A stretch of 22,619 nt of DNA. It comes from Conidiobolus incongruus B7586 (Eukaryota > Entomophthoromycota > Entomophthoromycetes > Entomophthorales > Conidiobolaceae). Where the stretch lies: positions 1-22,619 of the forward strand of contig JNEM01006146.1 of NCBI GenBank assembly GCA_000697335.1. The letters are read 5' to 3'. Positions 11,222 to 21,008 of this stretch are shown piece by piece (the first letter of the stretch is position 1; each line of letters begins with the position of its first letter). Position numbers and translations under genes: made by a program. The notes beneath the pieces are model-generated. The model was not told where the DNA came from and ran no database searches. It saw only the letters and a program-made list of their open reading frames with translations.

Positions 11222-11586
11222 ATATTGATTTCAATTTTTTCTCACTCTTCTTTATCTTGATAATATATTATTTTAAACCTTATCACAAATGCATCAGTTT
11301 TTATTCAATGATAATATAACACCTTATTCCTTAGCTCAATAAACCATGGATGCTGTTATGCTTTATCCTCAAATTGTTATATCTTATAGCATTCATATTA
11401 TAATAATCAGTTATTTGAAAATTTTTTCGGAAAGTATCACATAGCTGCTTAAAAAGAATTTGTTAGAATAATTAAGTGTATGTAACTTAAGAAAATCAAA
11501 TTATTCAAAACAGAGATTGAAATAAATATTAATAAATACATTAACTAAGCAATAAATACTGTATTTGATTCCAATTCTTTTTCAGC
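11222..11586. other. Intergenic DNA after tRNA-Ile
   Basis: AT-rich, no supported feature apart from being the 3' flank of the minus-strand gene that ends at 11587. Confidence 0.5.
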
Positions 11587-12512
11587 TCAAAAAAAATCAG
11601 TATAGCTCCAAGTAATTTGTATTAACAAACGATATTGATTATCCTATATAAAATGATTAATCATCTTGTATATTGATTATTTTGAAATTACCTTATTAAC
11701 CTCAACAATAGGTGTATTAGTGTTTAGTAAGGTAATCTTGCTATTTGTTAAATCAAATTGATTCAAATTGGCAACTATATTAAATAGATATCTAAAAATG
11801 GATTATCAATTTATTCGAATAACATAGATATGGATGCAACTTCCTTGTGATATTTTGGATGAAACTTGATATTGGATGCATTCGATTTGGAATTGATGAA
11901 TTTGGATCTCAGTGTGGTATAGTGAGTGGTGATTAAATTTAAATGATCCCTTAACTCTCCTAGAACATGTAGCTTTTGTTCTAGAATGGAAGTAATTAAT
12001 ACCGTAAGAGCACTAGATAATTTGAAAATTACCTATTAATTGTGTTAAGCAGCAATTTTGTGTTTGATCCAAGAAGTTTGATTTGAACAATAAAAAATAG
12101 TACTATAAAACTAGACTCAATTATCTGTAAGATTATGGAATAATGATTAGAGTATACCCTCATTAATCTGTCTTTGAATTGCATAAATTCATCAAGTTGA
12201 TTTAAAAGTTGGTCGAATGAATGACTGGGTAATGATAATGTATGAGCATCCTAACAACTATAATTGATAATTATACATTAATATAAAAGTGTTTAAAGAC
12301 CTTTGATACATCTAAATTTAAATCTTTTGCCACATTTTAGACGGTTTCAGTATTTAGCTTGTCAGTTGGTATTATTTTATTATGAGTTGAATGTTTCTAC
12401 GCCACTGTGTTGGAGTGTGCTTTTGTGTGACTGTATTAGCATATTTAGTAAGTTTATCAAAGTGTTTTAATTTAAGATGTTTATCAAATTGCTCTAAATG
12501 ATTTTTCTTCAT
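11587..12512 (-). CDS. Unrecognised multi-exon protein, 5' end uncertain
   Basis: No single frame is long, but a chain of phase-compatible exons is visible on the minus strand: 12158-12250 (starts DAHTLSLPSHSFDQLLNQ), 12033-12102, 11824-11980, 11692-11791 and 11587-11643, ending with TGA in ITWSYTDFF. The introns are 55, 52, 32 and 48 nt; the 32-nt one (11792-11823, donor GTTATT) is unusually short and weak. Upstream, ATG 12512 opens a 37-codon exon to 12401 (MKKNHLEQFDKHLKLK...), which can be linked through a very small exon near 12301-12311 in the right phase, but the 89-nt intron before it is atypical and other splicings are possible. About 199 residues in all. The middle is helical and coiled-coil-like (EQKLHVLGELRDHLNLIT), the C-terminus beta-like. 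A faint resemblance of this helix to the KxDL (Kxd1, BLOC-1-related) region is noted, but not enough to assign it. I do not recognise the family. Confidence 0.6.
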
Positions 12513-13659
12513 TATTAGTATATTTAGAAATTTGATTTTTTTAGAATTTATAATTCAAAGATCTCAATTTCACTGCTATTTATGATTAATTCGTGATTTG
12601 TATTTTTATGGGACATTGCAAATTAAAATTATTAAAAGTATTTCTTTCACAAGTATAACCAAATCTATCATATGTATATCATGATTTTAAATAGGATTAT
12701 TATTCCATTTGGTTACCAAGCTACTTTAATTTAATTGACTTTCATGAATATTTTTTAACTCATAGTCATTTGTTACAATTAAAGTAATTTAGAATAGTTA
12801 AAATTATTTGTAATATTATATTACATTTTATGATTAATTATTTTAAATTATGATAGATTGAATATTTAATATTATAAAATTATACATTTTTACTACCTTT
12901 TTAAAGGATTTTATACCTATTCTATAATTTCTATATTGGTATCATTTTTAAAAAATCGATTAGATATACAAAAATCATTAAATTTCAATTGAATTATACT
13001 CCCAGAACTGATTTGCAAAGAATTATTTAAATTGAGTAATATAATGATAATTGATATTGGGTATTCTGCTTATCTCCTATTATATTTAATTTGTTAATTT
13101 TTATTATATTTTTCAAAACTGATAATTAGAAATGATGATTTAATTATTTGACAGACTGTTTAAAATTTATTAAAATTGAATGTGACTTTCAGGAGATTAT
13201 ATAAGTTAATAGGCATTTTGTAGTTTTTGAATTATTGTAATTAAGTGTAAATTTTGATTGTATCATTATGATATTTTCACTAAACAATTCAAATATTTGT
13301 TACTCACATTTCATTAATTAATTTTAACACATGGAAAATATAAAAGTTTCATTATATATCAGATATGGAAATATTATGAAATATATTTAATTATATAACA
13401 ATTTACACTATTTTGGATGCTAAGTTTATTAACTATAATTATCTATAATTATCATAAATTTTTTAGAAATTTTCAATTTCTAATCATTATATTAATTATT
13501 TATTATATTGCTATATTCAATATAGTGTTTGACATATCTATTTCATAAATTTGTATAATACTGAAGCAATAATTTTAAATTTCTTATACTATTAACTTGT
13601 GATATTTAAAATAATTTAATGCATCAAATAAGTAATCTATCTATTATTTTCATTTATTT

Positions 13660-13687
13660 CACACACACACATATATATATATATATT
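13660..13687. repeat. Compound (AC)n(AT)n microsatellite
   Basis: Five AC units run directly into about eight AT units; the only CA-type tract seen in the window. Confidence 0.9.
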
Positions 13688-14382
13688 ACTTGCAGGATAG
13701 CTCTTTTTGAATGTATCATATTTGTTGAAAAGTAGATATTGGTTAATTACGCTCAAATAGCAAACTACTTTTGGAATATATCATACAAATCATAATCAAT
13801 ATCTTAATTCAACTTTATCTATGTATATAATATAAGTTAATTATGTGTTCAAGTCGGAAACTGATTATGATTGGCTGAATATATTGTCTGATATTCAATA
13901 TTGAGCAAAATATTATAAATTCATTAGACCAATTTCAAATTCCAATACTTGCATATTCCTATTCAATATATATTCAATTAAAAATACTCTGAATTTTGTT
14001 TCAAATATTGAATTTTATTTATTTGCAGTTGCTATACAAATACTGATTATAATATACGACGACTTGGATTGTTTTATTGTTTGATATGGAATTAATGTTA
14101 GAATTTCAATTGTGAATGTGGAGAAGATTGATTGGATATTAGGAGAATATTATGAGAAATAGAGTGAATAACTGGGCATATTAGATGTGAGGTATAATGG
14201 ATCAAAGCAATTAATGTTTGAATTGAAAATGGGAGTAGAATATAATCAAATGAAATCAATAATTCCCATTAATCAAACATGGGTTTGATAATGATTTATA
14301 ATTATTGAAATAGAATCAATCAAGTTGTATTGAGTTGTAACTTTGTTCTTTAAGTTCAATTATTATCGAATTTATTCAACAC

Positions 14383-14426
14383 GTAAGTCAATCATTAATT
14401 AAAGAGCATATGCTTTAGTTTTCTAG
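14383..14426 (+). other. Possible 5'-UTR intron of the 14598 gene
   Basis: GTAAGT, the strongest donor consensus in the region, at 14383 is followed by a pyrimidine-bounded TTTTCTAG acceptor ending at 14426, a 44-nt interval close to the local intron size. It lies about 170 bp before the start codon, so it would be in the leader. Only the two signals support it. Confidence 0.3.
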
Positions 14427-14597
14427 ATACTCTATATCCAATACCTAAATAGTCACAAAGTCACCATTCACCTCATTCCATTCATTGTCACAGATATAAT
14501 TATCATCAAGATTGACTGCTCAATTCAATCTATTCTCCACATTTATTCATCATCCTTTGATGCTAATTCCTTTTGCTTTATAGACTTTATTCCCTGT

Positions 14598-15176
14598 ATG
14601 TTTTGGATTATTGCTTTGATCTTAGGAATTGCCATTCCTCTTCTTTCTTATGTGTTCTTGAATCAATCTGGCGCTCAACCTGAGCAAAAGGCCTCCAAGA
14701 AAAAATCAAAATCAAAGTCTAAAAAAGCCAAAAAGGCTGAACCTGTTGAACCCGTTGTAACTAAATCTGTTACTAAAGAGGCTCCTAAGTCAGTCGTTGT
14801 CGAGGCTCCAGTTGAAGCTCCAGTTCAAGCTCCTGCTGAACCAGTTGCTGAGGAACCAACTAAGGCTAAGAAAAAGAAGAATAAGAAGAAGAAGTCTGCT
14901 GCCTCCAAAGCTTCCGAAACTTCCACTGTCCCCACTAAAGCCAATGAAGATCAACAGGCCAATGATGAGGCTTCCAAGGAAGAAGCTGAAAGCGCCCCTG
15001 TTGATTTCGCCGAATCTGACTTTATTCCCGTTAAAAGCTCTCACCATAATGACTCCTCTAACACTAGCCAAGAAACTACTCTTTCTCGTTCTTTCGATAT
15101 TCCTAAGCTTCCCTCTAAGGCTAAACCTGTTGAATCCTTCAATCCTTGGACTTTATTGAGTGAAGAAGTCAACTAA
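14598..15176 (+). CDS. Membrane-anchored lysine-rich protein, unknown function
   Basis: A single uninterrupted frame of 192 residues with codon use (many C-ending codons) unlike the AT-rich flanks, so clearly coding. Residues 2-21 (FWIIALILGIAIPLLSYVFL) form one hydrophobic segment suited to an N-terminal signal anchor. Then come two Lys-rich blocks (31-47 and 89-99), separated by an Ala/Pro/Val/Glu repeat region at 61-87, a Glu/Ser/Ala-rich acidic stretch (115-145), and a C-terminal segment ending FNPWTLLSEEVN. The layout, a short ER-type anchor followed by basic low-complexity tail, resembles ribosome-binding proteins such as RRBP1/p180, but this is analogy and not detectable homology. ATG 14598 is the only start that includes the hydrophobic segment. 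It is the only protein gene in the window with no intron in its coding region apart from the small LYR gene. I do not recognise the family. Confidence 0.85.
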   Translation: MFWIIALILGIAIPLLSYVFLNQSGAQPEQKASKKKSKSKSKKAKKAEPVEPVVTKSVTKEAPKSVVVEAPVEAPVQAPAEPVAEEPTKAKKKKNKKKKSAASKASETSTVPTKANEDQQANDEASKEEAESAPVDFAESDFIPVKSSHHNDSSNTSQETTLSRSFDIPKLPSKAKPVESFNPWTLLSEEVN

Positions 15177-16439
15177 ATATGTATTATATCCAATGCTTGC
15201 TAGATTATTCATAGTTGAATGAAAATTATTTAGATATGGCATCATTTGAAATATGATTAATTATCATTTTTCTTATATACAAATGAAGACATAAAAACTC
15301 ATATTTGAGTTTGTGATTATTAGTTCTGCAATTTTATACTATAAATTTTCAAATCCTTTCATTCTTCAAAATTAAAATAAGATAAGCCAATTTTTTAAAT
15401 ATTATTGAAATTTAAGAGATTGGAATTTTTACCAATATATTGTATTTTAATGATTAATACAACACCGCATAGTTAATATTTTTATATTAAACCAATATAA
15501 CTATTTCAAAATGTATTACTATTATTTTTTTATATTTTAGTAAATCTCAAATCAAATTTGTTTATCGTTATCATTATCATTAATAAACTACTCTATCAAT
15601 ACATATTTAATATAATTTTAATTAACCATATAAATTATATTTTATAGTTTAAAAATAATCAATCCAAAATTATATTATGGTATTATTTTCTAAAGTATTA
15701 TTAATTTCTACTAATAATTTCAAGTTTTACTATATGTAGATTTACTTGAAAACAGTTGCAATTTTTATAATATATTTCTACTGAAAACATATTTCAATTG
15801 TAATAATAATGATGATCAACTTACTAATGTATGATGGATTGAGAAAAATAATCATTCACCAAATGTATATCAATACTTTTGATTTAATTGAAAATATTTG
15901 ATTGATATATTTTACCAAAATGTATTTACTAAGATTGAATTAACAGTAAACAAATTTCAATAAAATCCTTTATATATAATATTCTCTTCTATAAAATCTT
16001 TTGTATATTATACACTAACAGATCAACTTGCTTTATATTAGTTTCAAAGGTGAAATCACAACCATAAATCTATATTTTCTGAGAATTATATTTTTATTAA
16101 TTGTTGGCACAACACTGCTTGCAGATTCTCTGGTGTTTAATATATATCTATCTCAGTCAAATATATCGTCTAAAAATCACAGGGTTATGCGATTTAGGGA
16201 GCTACTTGAATCAATTGCAGTAAAATTATGATTGATTCACATTTTTTAAATTAATTTTAAATATTGTGAGTTTGAAATTATCACGTGATCATACATCAAC
16301 TGATTACATATCTATTTTAATATTTTATTTGATATTTATCTGGTTGAAAATAATATTGAGTTGAATCCCATAATTATTAAATATAATTAAAATGAATATA
16401 AATTAAATCCTTCGAAATTAATTGATATTAAATTTGATC
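15177..16439. other. Intergenic DNA with one doubtful open frame
   Basis: Mostly AT-rich. From an AG at 16019-16020 a frame remains open to TGA at 16231 (about 70 codons, no ATG near its start), containing a hydrophobic stretch IIFLLIVGTTLLADSLVF and ending MRFRELLESIAVKL. Its base composition is slightly less AT-rich than the flanks. It could be a last exon of a small membrane protein gene, yet I found no convincing upstream exon, so I do not call a gene. An E-box lies at 16282-16287. Confidence 0.35.
16282..16287. promoter_or_regulatory. E-box CACGTG upstream of the LYR gene
   Basis: The palindrome TCACGTGA (16281-16288) stands about 155 bp before the LYR-protein start. CACGTG is the site of bHLH factors such as fungal Cbf1 and USF-like proteins. 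In sequence this poor in G and C it should be rare by chance; a second copy lies upstream of the PAK gene. Function is inferred only. Confidence 0.4.
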
Positions 16440-16679
16440 ATGACTCACTTACCAACTATCCACCTTTATCGACACTCATTGAGAGTCATTAGAAATTTTC
16501 CTATAAAGAATTATCATGGAAAGTTGAAATATAATGTTAGGGATTTAATTGAAACTTATCGACATGAAACAAATCAACTGGATACTCTGATTCAAAATGC
16601 TTATGAAGATTTAAAAGTTATCGAAGCAATTGGTAAATTTGATAAGCCAACTCTTGACAAGTTGTTTAAACAGCAATAA
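16440..16679 (+). CDS. Small LYR-motif (Complex1_LYR) mitochondrial protein
   Basis: A 79-residue protein with Leu9-Tyr10-Arg11 near the N-terminus, then RHSLRVIRNFP, a basic helix (KLKYNVRDLIETYRHETNQ) and a third helix (LIQNAYEDLKVIEAIGKF). Length, the LYR position and the three-helix pattern fit the Complex1_LYR superfamily, whose members work in the mitochondrial matrix with the acyl carrier protein in iron-sulfur cluster delivery and respiratory complex assembly. Pattern and length are nearest LYRM9-like proteins, but the subfamily is not secure; the Phe usual after the second helix is replaced by Tyr in ETYRH. ATG 16440 is chosen because it puts LYR about ten residues in; an in-frame TTG at 16422 is not needed. 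There is no intron. The fold is recognised with fair confidence, the precise partner is not known. Confidence 0.75.
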   Translation: MTHLPTIHLYRHSLRVIRNFPIKNYHGKLKYNVRDLIETYRHETNQLDTLIQNAYEDLKVIEAIGKFDKPTLDKLFKQQ

Positions 16680-18284
16680 TGTTGCTTATTTATTATGAAT
16701 CTTCATTCACTCAAATAGAATTTATTTCACCCTATTTAATACATCCTCTTTCACTTTAATAAATTTTGTAACATATTTTTCAATCTACTTAAACTATCAC
16801 TCAAATATAAAATTATTTAATTTCTCATATTATTTTTCAGTATTTGGATTTATAGAATTTTTTAATAATTTCACATTCATTAATCAAGTTAGTAATATTT
16901 GGAATATATTGTTGATTTTTTACCATAGTACCCAGTTATATTTTTATTTATTCATTTATCTTGCAATTTCAAATTTCTGCATTAAAAATGATTATTATTA
17001 TATTTTTTATTCTTGAAATTTTTACTTATAATATTGATTATATATAGAGTTCCCAATCGTTCTGTCGCAATTTTGTTAATCTACATCATACTAAATTTAT
17101 TTACATAACAAATTGAGTATACCATTTTGATTTCTTATTTTTTGTAAGATATATTTATTTATCAAGACCTATAAAATGTGGTTCAAATACATTTATGAGA
17201 ATATCAATTTATTAAAGATTTTCTATCTATAAAATTTAACTATTCTTGTAAAATATAAGCAAAAATTTTTTTCAATTATATTTGATGATTGAATTATTAA
17301 TATAGCCATTTATTAAGTTAAAAATTATATTCTCAAATTTAATAAACTATGTATTAAAAATCATACTAGTTTTTTTAATCAACTATAGTATGCTATAAAT
17401 AATCATATTCTAATTAACATTACATAATATGGTATTAAGAAGTATAAAACAATGTAAATTTAATGATAGGATTCAAATCAGAATAATCTGAACACTAGGT
17501 ATAAACTGTTATATAAATAATAATAATTGAATAAATGCGAATTTTCAAAATATTAAAAAAATGTATTGATCAATGTACGACGATATTTATTAACTCTATA
17601 ATAGAAGGTTAAATTAGACAAATCAATTTATTAAAGTGAAGTATCAAAAATATATTTGAACCCAGTTGAATATTCAAGGCAAATATGGCAATGGTATTTT
17701 TTTGTTGCCAATTTTCAGTTTGGTATACGGTTTCATGATATTTCATGAGATAAATATCAATTTTTTATTAAAACATTGTATTTATAAATAAGTTTTTAGT
17801 ATTGTTATTAATTAGTAGATTTTCATAATCATTAGGCTAATTTCTATTGTAAATTTTTAGTATTGTTGTTTAGTCAGGTATTGATTTCAAATATAAATTG
17901 AAATATCCTTCACTATATTGTGCAAGAGAATGAGGGAAATATAAAGTCAAATTGATAATAATATAAGTATAATATTGAATTATAATTAAATCAATGATAT
18001 ATATTGATAAAATAATCAAAATAAAAAATGAGTTATTGAGATAAATCAAATAATAGGTAAAATATGTAATAGTAGCATGAGCAGAATAAACGTAAATACA
18101 AGTATCATTAATGTATTATTGAATTAGGGCTAAAACTATAAACATATAATAAAATGTTTAAAAGAATGAAAAATATTACCACATGTTGGAATGGTAGACC
18201 AAAAATCTTGGATTAATGATTAAATAGTTTAACGTGAATACTTATATATTTTAACGGATAGGCTTAGGCTTATGAAATTTGAAA
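16680..18284. other. Intergenic DNA between convergent LYR and PAK genes
   Basis: About 1.6 kb of AT-rich DNA between two gene 3' ends. No coding frame, RNA gene or element is visible; a short phrase TTTTTAGTATTGTT occurs twice near 17792 and 17856, most likely chance similarity. Confidence 0.5.
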
Positions 18285-20692
18285 TCAATGGCGAGCTCTT
18301 TCACGGGCAGCACGAATAAGCGGAGTGAGTGAACGAAGAGGATCAGCTTTTTGAAGGAAAGGATGCTAATACAGAAATAGTTTAGATTAATGATTATATA
18401 CAGGAATTAATAGTTTGGAAAATTAATAGAATGATGCATTACCTGAAGAAGTTCAGCGGCGGTGGGTCTCTTCTCACTATCCACCTCAAGGGATTGCTTA
18501 AGGAAATCTCTGAATACCGGAGTTAGATTTTCGGGATTTTGTATGGTTGGAGTGCCATTTGTTGCAATTAAATATAATGCCTAACAAAAAATTAATTGTA
18601 TTGCATCAATTGATTTAATTTAAAAACACTTACTCTTAAGGGGTTTTCGTTCAAGTATGGAGGCTCAGCTTCTACCATTTCTATTGCCATAATTCCCAAA
18701 CTCCATACATCAACCTTAGGTCCGTATTCTTTACGGGTAACCACTTCAGGAGCCATCCAATAAGGTGTTCCTACCATTGTAGTTCTTTTTGCATTCGCAT
18801 CCCCAAGTTGAGCACAAAAGCCGAAGTCAGCTAATTAAAGGTTAATATTACATTGATTAAAGTTAAATAAATATATTTACTCAATTTGACTTCTCCATTT
18901 AGTGCAAGTAATACATTGTCGCTCTTGATATCTCTGTGAATTACACCTTTGGAATGAAGATGCTTAAGTCCCTCAAGAGTTTCTCTGCAAATGGTGGCAA
19001 TTTGACCTTCTGTCATTAGGTTACTTGTCACTACATCTGTCAAACTACCTCCCTCCATGTATTCCATGACCACCCATAAATCACCCTTATATAAGAAGCT
19101 ATCCAAATAGTTTACAATGTTGGGATGTTTACTGTCTCTCATAACAAGAATTTCATTAATAATGAGATCCTTTTTAGGTTGCTGCTCGAGATTCATTTGT
19201 TTAATAGCTACACATTGACCTGAGCTGTTTTGAGTAGCGGTAAAAACACCGCCAGAAGCTCCTTGACCGATTTTAACCAAGTTTGAATATAATTTAGTGG
19301 GATCAGCATCGGTACAGATGGCTTTAAGCCGCTCAATGATGTCTTCAGATTCGGCAGGGCGTGGTCTAGGAGGTCTATTCGGATCTCGCCTTTTGGGAAC
19401 AATGTTTGCCTTTTGGTGAGACTCAATGGAATGGGGTGTGGGAGAGGTATGTTGTTTTTGAATTTCAGGCCCATGACCATGGTTAAGAGGGGGTTCTAAA
19501 GTTCAAAAAGAATGAAATTTAGTATGACGAGCAGATTGTAATATTAAATAAAGCTTACTTCTGGTTTGAGTAGGAGGAGAAGTGGAACCCTATAAATAAT
19601 TATAAGTAGATGAAAAAGAAAATAATGAATATTATATACAGGAGGGGGATGCTTGGGAATAACTTGTGGCGGAGGTTTTCTTTTACCTTCGGGTGGTGGA
19701 GGTGCGCGACGCTTAAAAAATTAATCAGTTAAGTGAATTTAATTGGATTATAATGGCTTACTGGGTTCTCAAAGGCAGGAGGCTGGACAGCTTGCTTAGG
19801 GTGCTTTTGAGTATTATTAAATTTCGACCACACTGCATTTTCCTGGTCTTTACTGCTATCAGTATAAAATCCCATGATGTCAATCACGGTCTAAATGATC
19901 GTTATAAATACTGTCATGACAAGGATATATAGTCTTACTTGAGGATGAGCTTGTTGCTCATTTTCAGAAATACCGGCTTCAGAAAGGAGTTTTTGCCATT
20001 CTTTAGGAAGCCCCTAAAGTCCAGAATCAAAGTTAACAAATAACGCAACATATTCAAAGAATTCAAATAATTTACAGTAAATTCGCCAGTATCGGAATTA
20101 AAACCAACATGAGTTAGATGAACTGGATTATAAGGTGAAGAAATTTCAATTTTCTTTTCGTTGGATAAAAGATCTAAATGCAAGGAAAATAAACTATTTG
20201 GAATATCCAATCTGAAGGAATATATTTACCTGACATTGAGCTAAACATATTAGAAAATACTCCTTTAAAAGTAGTCCTGTTACCACTTGAATTTTGGTCT
20301 AAAGATGATGCTGAATCAGAAAATGTGTAAGATTTGCCAGAATTAGGTGTCGATGCACTGTATCCATTTTCTTGAAAACCGACATTACCACTACTGGCAC
20401 TCCTAGTCATTTTTAAAGAAGGTAAAGTATCTGACCGCTTGGGAGATGAGCTAGTAAAGTGATTATTCTTTGAATTGGATTGTAAACGCAGGGAATTATT
20501 GCCACTGTTTGAAGGAGATTGCAAACTATTCCCTGAAAGTTCTTCTACACGAACGTCTGATAAAGATGAAGTAGTTCGATGAATAGTGCTACTTGTTGGA
20601 GAACTTTTAGTCGAACTTTGTGCTGATAAAGAATCTACTTTAGGACGTGGCGGAGCAACTAGATTTCTAGGAGGAGGAATTGGAGAGCTCAT
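18285..20692 (-). CDS. STE20: p21-activated protein kinase (PAK/Ste20 family)
   Basis: A serine/threonine kinase activated by Cdc42/Rac GTPases, acting in polarity and MAP-kinase signalling. Ten exons: 20230-20692, 20076-20173, 19939-20013, 19762-19890, 19640-19711, 19559-19589, 18881-19495, 18634-18830, 18443-18580 and 18285-18365; introns 48-62 nt except the last (77 nt). Product 632 residues. Order: Ser-rich leader with PPPR motifs (1-150); CRIB domain from Ile165 ([16 protein letters not shown]) with GEFTGLPKEWQ; Pro-rich linker (PPPP, KRKPPP) about 258-279; kinase domain with GQGASGGVF (366-374), Lys388, Glu404, HRDIKSDN (476-483), DFG (496-498) and activation Thr512 in [13 protein letters not shown]. 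The C-terminus [15 protein letters not shown] matches the end of animal PAK1 and the G-beta-binding end of yeast Ste20. No PH domain is present, so it is of the Ste20/Shk1 rather than the Cla4 type. All catalytic residues are intact. ATG 20692 is the first in-frame Met. Confidence 0.95.
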
Positions 20693-20956
20693 TAACAATA
20701 GTCCTAAAGTGCTGAATGGATGTTAAATTAAAAGATGAAGTCAAACTGACTGAATAGAGTTGAATAATTCAAAATAGGTTGCCGACGTATTGAAGATTAA
20801 AAATTAACTTTGTTGTATTTAAATTTGCTTAATTGATATTGAAAATATATTGAATAAAAATATTATTCTAGAGCTATTTCAACTTGTTGATTTAAAAATA
20901 TTGAATAAATTGTAATACACAAGGAGCAAAAATATTATTGATCAAACTTATAATGA

Positions 20957-21008
20957 CCAATTGGCTTTATTGGTAATTGTTGTCACCAATAAAATTGTAA
21001 TTCACGTG
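20957..21008. promoter_or_regulatory. CCAAT-box cluster and E-box upstream of PAK gene
   Basis: Within 35 bp are CCAAT at 20957-20961, ATTGG at 20960-20964 and 20969-20973, and CCAAT at 20986-20990; TTTATTGGT (20966-20974) and ACCAATAAA (20985-20993) form a perfect 9-bp inverted repeat with a 10-base gap. CACGTG follows at 21003-21008. They lie about 265-315 bp before the PAK start. CCAAT is bound by the HAP/NF-Y complex and CACGTG by bHLH factors; use here is inferred. Confidence 0.45.

Larger units (their letters stand above)
12513..14597. other. Long intergenic stretch
   Basis: About 2 kb of AT-rich DNA with no exon chain I could assemble on either strand. It holds a compound (AC)n(AT)n microsatellite at 13660-13687. 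Its right end serves as the shared upstream region of the divergent genes at 12512 (-) and 14598 (+). Confidence 0.5.

Noticed and set aside
12301-12460. Reading TAA and TAG as glutamine, which would give a long smooth frame upstream of the unknown gene
   Set aside because: DPH5, UBC9 and KAP123 end at TAG or TAA exactly at family lengths and use CAA/CAG for Gln; nearly 950 codons in KAP123 lack internal TAA/TAG. The standard code applies.
14790-15159. Overlapping ORFs in other frames of the Lys-rich protein gene
   Set aside because: They are shadows caused by the repetitive AAG/GCT codons of the real gene.
17780-17870. Short direct repeat TTTTTAGTATTGTT
   Set aside because: Only about 14 AT-rich bases in two copies; expected by chance in this composition.
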